In this document: positions 11,155 through 22,263 of the stretch, piece after piece
Position numbering within the stretch: the stretch's first letter is position 1
Layout: every line of letters starts with the position of its first letter
Assembly: GCA_032821775.1 (NCBI GenBank)
Contig: JAVLRN010000006.1
Span: 2,604,001-2,668,000, forward strand
Reading direction: 5' to 3'
From: Sanguinoderma infundibulare
Taxonomy: Eukaryota > Basidiomycota > Agaricomycetes > Polyporales > Polyporaceae
DNA: 64,000 nucleotides
Notes under the pieces: generated by a model
What the model saw: the letters and a program-made list of their open reading frames with translations, nothing else
Told to the model about the DNA's origin: nothing
Databases searched by the model: none
Program-made: the position numbers and the translations under genes

Positions 11155-13877
11155 ATGTCATTCTCGCCTTTCGCCGGTGCCTCGTCCCAGCCAACACCCT
11201 ACGCTTCCCAGCCGTCCCAGCCCGGCTACTCACAGAATTATGCTCAATTTGTCGCACCCGACATACCTCCGCAGCTCCCGGCATCCGTTTCCGACATTCT
11301 TCTCGACCCTCTAGCCCGCTTACAGACACTCTCGCACACCGTCTTCCAGTCGCTTGGCCCCCCACAGTCAAGACCGCCCCCTCCCCCTTCAGTGGGCGAC
11401 CTCTTGGCAGTTGATGCCCAACTCGCCACCGCAGTGCAGGTTGCCCGCGCGCATCAAGTAAAGCAGCGCCGGATCGAACAACTGAAGGACGAAGTCCTCG
11501 ATCTCGACCGCCGCTGGCGCGAGATTGTACGCACATTGGATGACGGAAGGCGGGAACTCGACGCAATAGTAAGGGAGGGCGAAGAGCGCATAAAGGCCGT
11601 AGATGAGGCTAAAGCCGGTAAGTCCTTTCTCTCGTCTCCTAGCGTTCGCAGACACGGGACGTCCATGCAATACATCTCGTATGCATTTCGTCAGCTTCAG
11701 GGCTCGCTTCCTGGCATTCGTCGCAGCCGTTGTTCATGATGCCATCCTCCAGTGGAGATAGAGAACTTCTTTCCAGGACCGGTTCAGATGCCGTGGCATT
11801 TGAACGGATCTAATCCCCACCCATGACAAGGTCCTTGACCTCGGCCGGCATTCATGGCTATCGCGCTTGTTTATTTGCCTGTTTGACAGTGGCTGCAGCA
11901 TGTCAAATAAACAAGCGGATAATGACCATGTAAGTTCATATGGATTGAGTTTGCGGATGGTTATGGAGCATCCCCGAGGATACACTCTCACTTTCCTTGT
12001 ATGGAACAAGCACGATAACACTCAGAAAGGGCTCAAAGGCGGTTATTTCCGACGATCTCTACCGTCATGACCAAATATCCTTTCATTGCCGTCTTGAGCG
12101 CGGAACTCAAGAACCCGTGATCGCACTTCCGTTCCTGATACCTGGGATCCTGGATGCTTAAGCCAGCCCATCGTACCTGGTTAACGAGGTGTACTGTGAA
12201 TGCGGCGTGTCTCTACATGCCAGCTGACTCCGGTGTTATTTGGCGTGCATTGTTCGCATTCCAGGCATTACGGCTCCCCAACCGCCCTGATAGAGAAGAA
12301 GCGTATGGTTGGGTACGTGTTTTCCAGCCCTGGAAATTCAATACACTCAGTACAGCGGCTTTGTTTCGGATCCGTCTCACAACCAAGAGCTTGGATGCTG
12401 CGGTTTGCTTTGCATGTGCTCTCTTCTCATCTTTCGAGACGGAAACAGAACGGACGCGAACATGTGTCTGGATCTGCGCATTGTTTCGATTTTGGGCAAC
12501 TCGCGAGCTTGATACTGCAGCACGCCGGAGCGGTGAGGAGCCCTAGAAAACTTGGCTTGCTTCTTAGCGCCCCTCGGCTTCCTGCTCCCGAGCACCTGGA
12601 GCATTAGAATCCACATATGCCGAAGTTCATCGGAGGGTCGGAGATGTTCTACGCGCTTGGTTGAAGATACATGCGACTATGGTCGCACGCATCGTTGTCT
12701 GCAGCACATGGCTAACAGCGTCCGATACGCGAGCCTCACAATTGGACTGAACGCCGAAGGCATCTTCTCTGTCTTTTGAATGCGAGCACCCTCTGTATTT
12801 GACGGTTTGGGCCACTCTTACTAGACGACAGCGACTTGCCAAAAATGGCGTCCGGCACCGCGTGCCACTGACTGGGAGCCGTCGGAGCTTCGTGCGTGGA
12901 ACGCGCCTCCACGCCCGCCCCGAAAGCTTTGCCTCGGCCTGCGATCCTACTCTTCATTGTCGCCGTTCCTTCCGGTCCCGGCCTTTGGCATTGGATGCTC
13001 ATATGCGGGATCCGGTGATCCCCTTCCGAACACCTTCTCTTCTCTGCCACCGCTCTCACGGTTCTCGAGGAACCTTGGCCATTGTCTGCGAGAGAACACC
13101 GAGAAGGCGAAGAAGCACCACGCTCCGCATTGCGCACCTCTCACCGCGTCTGCCATCGAAAGCAAACGCCCTTCCGTCTTCTCCCGGCCGTCCTCTCTTC
13201 TCCCCCTCCCCCTCGTCTTCTTCCGCGCTCTGCGTTCCTGATTAGTCCCCCAACTCACGCTTACCCCCCTTGCCTTTGTCACGCCCCCATCTCCCCCGCT
13301 CCCTACTCCCGACCGCCGGCCCCGCACTCTCTGCAGCCGCGATCCCGTACCCGGAGCTCCTCGCGTACGCCCAGAGCCTCTCGGCCTTCACGTCCGCCCC
13401 GCCAAACATGCCCGATCTCGCGCCCGGCCAGCCGCCCCCGCCGCTGTTCTTCCCCCCGTTCCCGAACGAGGAGAAGATGCGCAGGGGCCACATGAACGAC
13501 GAGGCGCCGCTCGGCATCCTGGGCGAGACGCACTCGGTCAACCGTGAGTGTTCTCCCCCTCCCTTGTCCTTTTCCTTTCCCTCTCCCTCTCCTTCTGTCA
13601 CCCAACACTATTATGCTCGGGATATCCCGATCCGGCCTCCTCTCCCCTCCCGCTCGTTCTGGGTGCGGGTGTATGGGGAGCGGACCTAGCGCGCACCTCG
13701 TTCGTCGTTCTCGTTCCTTGTCTCATCACCAGACCTTCCACAGCACCACCCGTGTCGGCCCCGGGGCCCGTCGAGCTCCCCGCCCACCCTGGCGCGAACC
13801 CCTACCGGCCAGACTTCCGGCCGCCTCAGCACCAACCGTTCTTCGACCTCGACCTGGATCTCAACCCGGATCTCTAA
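11155..13877 (+). CDS. MED4: Mediator complex subunit 4
   Basis: Subunit of the middle module of the Mediator co-activator, which links transcription factors to RNA polymerase II. Spliced product 267 aa from exons 11155-11617, 13337-13543 and 13744-13877. The N-terminus is Ser/Pro/Gln-rich. It is followed by the typical MED4 core: LDPLARLQTLSHTVFQSL, then the coiled coil VARAHQVKQRRIEQLKDEVL, DLDRRWREIVRTLDDGRREL and EERIKAVDEAKA, and in exon 2 IPYPELLAYAQSLSAFTSAP with the Pro-rich PPPLFFPPFPNEEKMRRG. The C-terminus ends in an acidic LDLDLNPDL stretch. Intron 1 is 1,719 bp, about thirty times the local norm, and joins in frame (GCC across the junction). Intron 2 is 200 bp. Confidence 0.85.
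11618..13336 (+). other. Oversized first intron of MED4
   Basis: GTAAGT donor at 11618 and CTCTCTGCAG acceptor ending at 13336. The interior has several unsupported frames, a perfect 13-bp stem with a 26-nt loop at 11865-11916, and a long pyrimidine-rich run over about 13140-13336. No transposase or terminal repeat was recognised, so the source of the extra 1.6 kb is unknown. Confidence 0.7.
11865..11916. repeat. Perfect 13-bp inverted repeat inside MED4 intron 1
   Basis: GCTTGTTTATTTG at 11865-11877 is the exact reverse complement of 11904-11916, leaving a 26-nt loop. It could form a stem-loop in the pre-mRNA or be the footprint of a small inserted element. Confidence 0.75.
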
Positions 13878-14330
13878 TTGTCCTTGTACTCGTCGTACCT
13901 GTACTCCGCGTATCATAGTGGTCGAATATGCTTCTTCGACTTCTTGTCGGCAGCGCAATATCAAACCGTCTATACCGTCTATACTGCCGCCGAGTGCCCT
14001 CGCGCGTGGTGCGCGCATCATTGGCAGCGTGATGCACGATTCAGGTTCGAGCTGAGAGTACGTGGCGGTGGGGACCGGGACAAAGTACACAGTACTGTAT
14101 TAGATGACTAAACTGCTACAGCGGGGTGCGAACCAAGCAAGAGTGATGTGGATGGACGGCACGGGCGATGGGAATCGGAATGAGTACAGAAGAGAGCATT
14201 TGACGACAGCGATACAGATGGAGTGCACATGGTACTTAGATATTGTCATGACTCATGCTACATGAGACTGGGATGCGAGCGAGCGAGCGTCAGCAAAATC
14301 TGTCATTAAGCAGCAAGCGGCCCGGCGATG
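13878..14330. other. Convergent 3' flanks of MED4 and the PB1/ZZ gene
   Basis: The two genes face each other here. No gene seen; presumably both 3' UTRs and terminators. Confidence 0.4.
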
Positions 14331-17300
14331 CTATGAGTTGTATACAGGGAACGGGATGAGCGGCGGGCTGCGCGACGGATCTTCCTCGTTCATGAACCGT
14401 CTGGAGCGCGTGCCACGGTCAGCGCACACATCCAAACACCAATGATAATGAGGAGGGCGCGGGAAGCGGGGAAGGACACGCACCGGAAGATCTGCATGTT
14501 CACCTCGGACTTGAACACGACGAACAGGTGCGTGTTGTCGTGCGTGTCGACCTCGGCGCAGCTGTCGCACAGGTCCTTCGGGCAGTATGCACAGTGGAAC
14601 CACTCGCCGGAGATGTGGGACATGCACCGGTCGCAGACGGCAAACGCGTGCGTGAGCGTCCGGAGATACCCTGTTGGAAGCGCACGAAGCACCAGAGGAC
14701 AATAGTGAGCATACGTGAGGAGCACGCTGCACGTTCACATGCAACTTGCCTTTGGGGTCGTTGGGGTTGAACATGCCACCCACCGGCCCTGCAGGCTTCT
14801 TGTAGCTGTCAGATTCAGGAATGGGTTAGAACAATTGAGAACTATTTTCGACGATCGGTGGCTTACAGCCTTGGTAACGGGGGCTGCAGGACGAGCGGTC
14901 GGTTGACAGGCCTCGGAAGCTTGAAGAAAAAGTGCGTCGCATCGTGGAGCGCGTACGACCGTGCCTCACATCGCTCGCACTGCGAAGACGCCCGCGTGAG
15001 CTTCTTCGACACCGCGAAATTGACGTCCGGTACGTACCAAGCTGACAGCCTTTGGATAAGACGAGCAGTTGGCGCACTGATACCGCACGCCGATGATTGG
15101 CTAGACGTCAGGTTAGTATCGTTCGCGGCGTGCGCCAGCTTGTTGGCAAAGAGAAACGTACCTGAGTGCACCCGTCGCACACCAACCCGTGATCGTTCTC
15201 GATCGACGCGACCTCGACCCGGGTGCCCGACCCGAGCACAGTGTGCGAGTAGGCCGACTCCCCAAGCGAGTTGCGGCGCGGCCTCCCGTTCATGCTTCCC
15301 GCCTGCGCGACCGCCGCGTCGCGCCCCGTCCATAAGCGGATCGCCATCGCGCTCGTGTTCTGCAGGTCTGCCGTCGACATTGGATGTGGGATCTGGAAGG
15401 ACGCACAAGAACGCAAGTCAGCTCACGCTCTGCCAGACCGCAGCGGAAATAGGAAGACTGACCTTGATCATGATGTGCGAAGAGATATGGCCGCCGTCGG
15501 CGGAGTCCAGGTTGCCGGGCAGCCCGGCAGCGTCGCAGTTCGAGCAGATGTCCACGTTTTCGCAGATCGCGCAGTGGAACCGCGCCCCGACGATCTCCTG
15601 CATGCAGCTGTGGGTGCGTGTTAGCGAGCGCGTGATACCCTATGCAGCAATACGACTTACTGTGCGCAGTGGACGCCAACATGCGTCATGGCTAACGGCA
15701 TTCCAGGAGAAATTTTCAGGAGTAGCGCGACGGCATGCTACACGGAACTTACAAGGTTCCTCCAGTGTCGACTGTCTTGATGGATGTCTCATCGTGTGCC
15801 CAGAGCCCGATGACTGCGAGCCGCTCGTCTTGTCTGGAATGACCAAGAATGCGTGTGCGGGATGGACTTCGTAGACTTGCCTGTTTACAAGCGCACAAAT
15901 CAGCAATTGCCGCTTGCTGCGGACGGCGTTCCATGGGCGTTGACGCACCGATAGCAGGCTCGACACAGGTTGAAATCATCACACGAAGCACACTTGTACC
16001 GGTTGCTCGTGATGACCGTATTGCACGTCGAACAATGACATGGCCCTTCCCCGCCTTGCTCTGCATCCCGACAGTCAGCGCAAGATCCCTGGAATTTTTC
16101 GTCGCCACACATACCGACGTCCTCCCACCCATTGTGCGTCCAGCTCCTCTCGATGTATGCATGCCTCAGCACACCCTTGTGCAACGGCGCCGTCCTCCTC
16201 CACCTCGAAAGCGCGCGCTCCGCGTCCTCCGGTGACGTGCCCGGCCCGGGGGACGCCCCGGGTGTCGCGCTGAACTCGAGCGAGTGCTGCACCCCGTAGC
16301 TCTGCACGCACATCGAACACAGCTCGTACCCCGGCGGATTCCCCCCACTCTCCGATCCGAAAATCGAGCCCGGGATAAGCAGTCCTGGGGATGGCGGAAC
16401 AGAGAGCGGCTTGAGGCCGGAGTTGCGCGGGTTCGTGCCCATGTACAGCGTGCTCTCCGACAGCGAGCGCGACGGGTGGTGTTCTGACGAACCCGAGGAG
16501 CTGCTCGAGCGCGGGCTCGCGCTGCTCCCGATGATCGTGAGGGACGACAACGAAGCCGATGGCGAATTGCGCAGCGGCGGGAAAGAGTGCTCGCGGTGAG
16601 AGTGGGGGCTGTGGATGTCGATCGCGCGAGTTTTGCCCTTGGGATCTCGGATGTCCCCTGGCCAGTCGTCCGCAGTTGCGACGGTAGGTGACGGCTCGGG
16701 GAGCAAAGCCCGGACTTCCCCGCACGTCGAGCACACATACTTGATCATGTCTAGGATAACGCCGCAGTTCGAGCAGTTGGTCGGATCGGCCGGTGGGGCG
16801 AGAGGTTGTGCGGGGTGGAGGAAGCTGAGTACCTCCGGGGGGATGTCTGGGTGGATGTAGCCCGGCATGTCTTCGGGGGACATGAACGGGTTCTGCACCG
16901 AGTTCGACGACATCGTAGACGAACGATGTGGATGCAAGTACTGCCACTGTTGCAGCTGTTGGTGCAGCTGTGGGAGCTGGCGGAACTGCGCTCCCTCCAG
17001 CGACGTCGGTCGGCTCGCAAAGAACTTCTCCGCAGAGTCCGCTATGCTCGGTTCGGCTGCCGCCTCGTTCACGCCCGCGCTGGCGTCGTCGTCGTAGCTC
17101 TCGTGGTCGTTCACACTCTGGCTCGCGGCGGAGCCACCGCTGCCGGTAAGTGTATACCGGTAGTTTCCGTGCTGGTTGCGCTCGAGCTCGAGCGACATGC
17201 TGTCCTCGAGGGAGAAGTCGCTGATCGACATCTTGTCGCCGTCGAGAATCGAGATGTGCGTGCTCTGGTCGCGTAGCCAGGCCACCCCGCGCTGCGTCTG

Positions 17301-18211
17301 GAATGTCGACGCACCATTGAGGTTCCCGGGCGAGAGCCCCAACCGCTCCTCCTCGAGTTTTAACCGTGCGAACACGGAGCCAGGTTCGTCGGAGTAGCGC
17401 GCGAGGGTGTCGTCCGAAGACAAAGGGTCGACGCTCCGGGTCGAGCTCGTCGTCGTCATCAGGTGGCTAGAGCTCGTCCGCGGGTGGCTAGATGTTGTCC
17501 GCGGGTGGCTGGAGATCGTCTCGGCCTCCCACTTGTCAGACGGGTCGATGAGGGGTTCGCGGCTGGGGCCTGCGACGATGGTCTTGGCCCCCTTGCGTGG
17601 GCGGTCGTCGTACTTGGAGCCAATATCCTTGGAACTCACCGTGATAGCGTCGTCTTCGAGTTCGCGGGGGGCTTCGGAGGTGTATGATAACGATAGCGAA
17701 TGGGCACTGCTATTCCTGTTCTTGTAGTCCTCGAGACTGACGAGGGAACCCGTATCGGAGAGAGAGATGCCCTCGTAGTCGACGATGATGTTCACGGGGA
17801 GGGTTATCTTGGAGTTGCGGAAGCTCCGTCCCGACAGGATGGAGGCGGCAGAGGAAAGTGGGGGATCCTCGTTCGGGGTGGGCTTGAAGTAGTTGATGGC
17901 CTCTGTGAGGTCGGTCTCGTTCGTGATGGAGATAGTTTCGGAGTCATCGTCGACATAGGCGATGTAGAAGGGGGTGGCTTGAAGGCCGAACGATTTCTCG
18001 ACCTGTGAGATGTCAGAATGAGTCAGACAGCAGATGGAAATTAACGCACCTGCTTCCGGAGGTGGTCGTAGCTACACAGCCTGGAGGATGCATACGTGAT
18101 CTTCTTGCTGCCCCTCTCCTCATGGGTGAATTTGACGACTAGGGCCTTGTCTGGACGAGGTTCGGATCTGCCGTAGCTGGATCCGCCGTAGTCAGAGCCT
18201 GCGACAGACAT
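14331..18211 (-). CDS. PB1 and multi-ZZ zinc-finger protein, Nbr1-like selective-autophagy receptor candidate
   Basis: ATG at 18211. Residues of roughly 15-90 form a PB1 domain: a Lys in ALVVKFTHEE (type II PB1 feature), then FYIAYVDDDSETISITNETDL (type I acidic OPCA-like motif), split by an intron 18049-18003. A long Ser-rich, low-complexity middle follows in one large exon (17795-15900). Downstream are Cys/His clusters of ZZ type: NCSNCG..CSTCG near 16760-16720, CSTCN...RYKCASCDDFNLCRACY near 16030-15950 with VHPAHAFLVI, HCMQEIVGARFHCAIC near 15610-15560, CDGCTQPIIGVRYQCANC near 15190-15050, and CDRCMSHISGEWFHCAYC near 14630-14580. PB1 plus ZZ is the architecture of p62/Nbr1 autophagy receptors. 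A WEDV stretch near 16120 fits an Atg8-binding core. I do not see the FW domain that Nbr1 usually has, so the function stays inferred. Confidence 0.72.
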
Positions 18212-19152
18212 TCAGAGACGTCTTGGTCGAGGTCCAAGGAAGAGCGCCGCATACATCGACTGCGCACTACAACTTCCGATCGTCGCTTGGATCGGGCTCC
18301 AGATTACGTCATCCTTGGGCGTCCAGCTCTTGTCAAACATCAACATAGAGGGTAGGTACTCACTGCTGTGGTCCCACTGACGATGACGCATACGATGCCA
18401 TCAGCGGCTGTGCTTTTTTCGTGGTGCCCCCAGTGGTCCCGAACTTTAAATACTTACAAGAAGAAGGTATAGATTGAATCAGAACCTCCATTGGGTACTG
18501 TTGCTGCGTCATGATGTCAGACGTCCTCGGCTATCTGTCGTTGTATACTACCACACCGAACTTGAGCTTTAAATCTCAAACAACAGTGTCGAGTGGCGAC
18601 TGCGAAGATTGTGCGCGCATGTCCGAGTCAAGGAAGTGAGGGGCCTCGTCTGGTCAACGACACATCCCCCACGTGACCGTGTACAGTTTCGCAAGCGTAC
18701 TTCAAGCTTGTCGCTCAATTTGCAAGTCTATGCGCCAACTATGCGTCTCTTATGATGTCGTAGTGAATGCACAAATCTCCTGCCAGGGGAGATAGCAGAA
18801 GGGTCAAGAGGTCGGACCGTCTCCATCTCAGTGAGATCTCGCCCGACCATCGCAGCCTAGGGCTGACGACGACATCATGGATTTACTGTAGGGCAACTTA
18901 AACGGAGCTGGAGTGGGTCGCCGCGATGGAAGCTGGGGTGGGTCGCCGCGGTGGAACTGGAGTGGGTCACCGTGATAGAAGCTTCAAGTATGACTACGCA
19001 TATATCGGCCCTGTGACCAACTGGCACGTAACATCAAGTGAACCTCCCGGTGAGCCATTCCCAAGCCATTCCCGAGAACGACCTGATCCTATTAAAGGAG
19101 CTCGAAGGGGCGTCAGTACGGGCACTAACTCGTCCTTCCACAACCCACAGCA
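18212..19152. other. Divergent intergenic region between the PB1/ZZ gene and the 129-aa gene
   Basis: Promoters of both genes lie here. No coding region supported. Holds the short tandem repeat at 18903-18982. Confidence 0.45.
18903..18982 (+). repeat. Three-copy minisatellite, unit about 26-28 bp
   Basis: Three consecutive near-copies of a unit reading approximately GGAGCTGGAGTGGGTCGCCG followed by CGATGGAA. Divergence is a few bases per copy. It sits about 170-250 bp upstream of the start of the 129-aa gene. Confidence 0.8.
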
Positions 19153-19712
19153 ATGGCAGACAAGAAGACCTTCAGGCTCGTCACCGTAAACACCGCGCCG
19201 GAGCGGGCGAAGCGGCTCATCGGGCGAGTTGTAGAGGACGTCAGGGACAAGTACACGATCGTGTATGCTGCCAACGTAGAAAGTGGGTTTCCCTGTCCCT
19301 CGTACAGGCGTTCGAATCCTGTGCTGATATCTGAGTCAACAGACCTAGAGGACGTCAGACGGACGCTAGAAAGGGAACGGCCGAACGTGCTTGTGAGTAC
19401 GGGGCCGTTGTGCCGTGATATCGTCCTGACATGTCTGTCAACAGTTCACCGCGTCGATGTGGTCGGACGTACAAGCAAAGGTGAGATTGCTTTCGCTGGG
19501 AATCAATGGCAGGCTTACGGATGTACATTTCGCCTTTTCAGTGGATCGTGGGGATCGCGAAGAAGACGATCCCGGGAATCAAGACGTTCAGCCTACCGTA
19601 CGGCCTGCAGGTCGAGAAGGGGCCGGACGCGGTGGTGGACTACATCAAGGAGCATCTCCCCGGTCTCCTAGACTCGGAGCCTGTCAATCGAAAATTCACC
19701 GCTAAATTGTAG
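19153..19712 (+). CDS. Small uncharacterised protein (129 aa)
   Basis: Four exons join in frame with short GT-AG introns. The product begins MADKKTFRLVTVNTAPERAK and ends VNRKFTAKL at the TAG 19710-19712. The sequence alternates predicted beta strands and amphipathic helices (FRLVTVN, AKRLIGRVVEDV, TIVYAANVEN, LEDVRRTLERERPNVLFTAS, IKTFSLPYGL, DAVVDYIKEHLPGLL), which suggests a small Rossmann- or receiver-like alpha/beta fold. There is no signal peptide or membrane segment. I do not recognise the family. Clean splicing and the uniform fold pattern argue that it is a real gene, probably conserved in related fungi. Confidence 0.65.
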
Positions 19713-21415
19713 ACGGATTGGCCTGCACAGGCATATATTTCTTCGCTCGCTGCGCGTTCCTCGAAATGGCCAAGTAAGCGCTCGGTTTGGGGATGAAATG
19801 TCCAGGAAGCGTCGTGTTCAGCATGAAAATCGACGCTCGTGAGACTCGGGCACAGTCGAGCTTGGGGCTAGCGGGGTCGGTGGAGTTCGTCGATTCGTCG
19901 ATTCAGATTGAAATATCATGGTCGCGAGGAAGGAATGGGAACACACCGGTTGGTCGCAAGTTGGACCATGGGTTTGAATATATGCTATCAGCGTCCCGAC
20001 TACAGCTCGACGGGAGGGCCTCGGGACGTCTGAACCAGTTAAACCGTGGCCACAGTGCCGCTGATCTCAGTGCAGGAACAGTGCTTTTACTACGTGTCAT
20101 TATGAAGAACGAGGATATATGCGTTTCTAACCGGCACGGCGACAGGAATTGCTGCATTGATGAGTGATCCTTCTCCGCCGTGGCTGATCTTTCTCCTTTG
20201 AAGTCGTCATGTGTCGCGAGTAGAGCTCTTGGGCCCCAGTTCAGGACCTGATGGTGTGAAGCAGAGCACAAGTGTCAATTGATTGCCAAGGTCATTGCAC
20301 ATGAACATGGAGTGAAATCATACCATAGCGGAGTCGCATGGAACGTAGACACATCTTGAAAACGAGAGACTTGGTGATCATGACTATTCTCAGAATAATC
20401 AGCGGGGGACGCAGGGCTCAGATTCTCTCCCCAGTCCGGGCTTGGGGGGCCGTGCGTCATTCAAGTTATGCGATCAGAGTCAGGTAGTAAAATGTTGGTA
20501 GTGGCTGCCAAATGGCATTCCAAGGATGTGTTGAAGTTGACGTTGAGGTAGAGAGGAAGGTCTTACCCTTTCAATCTGGTCTAATCGCTCGTTAAACGCA
20601 AGGTAATTAACAGATTTATTATTGCTTTTTATTGCATATTACATTGGGGTTAGGGTTAGGACAACGAAACGACAAAAAATAATGGCCTGCCCAGCCCGAG
20701 GGCCGAAGCAGGACAGGGAAATATTGAGACGGTGCATGAGCCGAAGCCCATACAAACCGCAGGGTCCCCCTGGGGACAGGGTCGCCGTGCTATGAGAGGC
20801 CCCCACGGCCCACGAACCCATGTACGTGAAGGGGTCCGTGCCATCAAGGTAAGTATGAGGTGCAACAATGTCCGGGAGGGATTCTTATACTCGGGAGGAG
20901 CGCACGGACCAGGTCGCTTCAGGGCGGGCTTCCCGCGGTTTGCGCGACGTGGAAGGCAGCAGGCGGCGGTGACCGGAATTCGGCACTCGCGTGGCGGGCG
21001 CATGGGGTTGTGGGCGAGGCACTGCCAAAGCAGGCAACTACCGTGGTTCAACTTGAACTCCTCGACCTCGTTCGACTCGCAGCTCAACCAACCAATGCTA
21101 ACGATGACCCCATGCCTCCGTAAGTGCATCTTAGGATACCTAACCGCGACGCAATGAGACCCTTGGATCGGTACTGTGATCACATGCCTGCTGCGCCGAA
21201 CCAGTTCAGAGTCAAATTTTGTTTACCCTCTTTAGCCTCCACACACAGCCCGGATGTCCCACACCCGCAGGCGCGGAATTCTGCCACAGGCCGCACGGAG
21301 CTGACCGATCGTCGTCTCCTTCGACGCCTCCTGCCTTTATTTTGATCTTTGCCGCGGTCTATATGAACCCGAGCTGACGTCCGCTTCCCGAGCCCCATTA
21401 CGTCGCCTGCCCTCC
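19713..21415. other. Gene-poor stretch with telomere-like repeat
   Basis: No gene recognised. 20580-20660 is AT-rich with AATAAA-like signals on the minus strand next to a telomere-like GGGGTTAGGGTTAGG. 20660-21180 is GC-rich with overlapping open frames on both strands (plus 20732-21157, minus 21183-20656) that match nothing known. 21200-21415 is the phosphatase upstream region. Confidence 0.35.
20646..20660 (+). repeat. Interstitial telomere-like repeat
   Basis: GGGGTTAGGGTTAGG, about two and a half TTAGGG units, the usual telomere repeat of basidiomycetes. Too short to show a former chromosome end on its own. Confidence 0.6.
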
Positions 21416-22263
21416 ATGTTGTCCTTTTCCTCGCCCATCGGAAAGGCCTCCCGCATAATCGCAAAACCCCACGCCATCCAGCGACACGTCGCCATGCTTG
21501 CACGTACCCCATCGAAGATCCTTCCGCGTTTGTGGCTCTCAGGGCTTTACACTGCCGTGGACGAGGAGCAGCTCATGGCGATAGGCGTAACGCACATCGT
21601 CTCCGTCCTCGAGCAGCGTCCAAAATACCCGCGTGCGCTCAAGAGGCTCAAGACGCTACATATACCTGTCCAGGATGTCGAATCTGCCGACCTCCTTCAG
21701 CACCTCGATGTCACTACCGCCTTCATCAAAGCTGCCCTAGAAGACGAGCGCAATACCGTGCTGGTACGTACTCGCCTATCGTGACAACCACTCGCACCGC
21801 ACCTCTCCAACGTGGACGAGCGCGAGCAGAGTCTAATCCCCCCGCAGCCGCGACGATACTGACTACGTGCCTGCAGGTCCACTGCGCGATGGGCATCTCC
21901 AGATCGGCCACCGTCCTCTCCGCATACCTTATCGCGACGACCGGGATGCAGCCTCACCAGGCGATCGAGTTTCTTCAGCACAAGCGCGACATTGTATGCC
22001 CCAACCTCGCCTTCCGCCGCCAACTCGAAGCCTATGCCGCCCGGTTGCGCGGGCGTAGGAAGCTGCGGAAACTCGTGCCCCCGCCGTTGCGCGCGACGGT
22101 GACCTACAACGCGCTGCTTCCCGAACGTTTCCGCTGGCTGCGCGCGCCCGAGTCTACCAAGGGCCGGCGCTTTCCTTCTCCCCCGCCCCCTCTCCCTCTC
22201 CCTCCCCCGTCCTCTCGCCAGGCCCCGCCGATGGCGAGGACGCGCAGAAGCTCTATGGGCTGA
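21416..22263 (+). CDS. Dual-specificity protein phosphatase
   Basis: Removes phosphate from Tyr and Ser/Thr in proteins. Exons 21416-21763 and 21877-22263 give 244 aa; a shorter start at 21494 (MLARTPSKILPRLWLSG) is possible. The fold starts with ILPRLWLSGLYTAVDEEQL and continues through GVTHIVSVLEQRP and LHIPVQDVESADLLQHLD. The catalytic P-loop HCAMGISRS (Cys, Arg) begins exactly at the exon junction. The helix after it reads ATVLSAYLIATTGMQPHQAIEFLQHKR, typical of atypical DSPs. The C-terminal extension is basic and Pro-rich, without a known domain. The upstream Asp in DVESADL would be the general acid. Confidence 0.88.

Noticed and set aside
13242..13608. Minus-strand Gly/Arg-rich frames opposite MED4 exon 2
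   Set aside because: Antisense of clear MED4 coding sequence.
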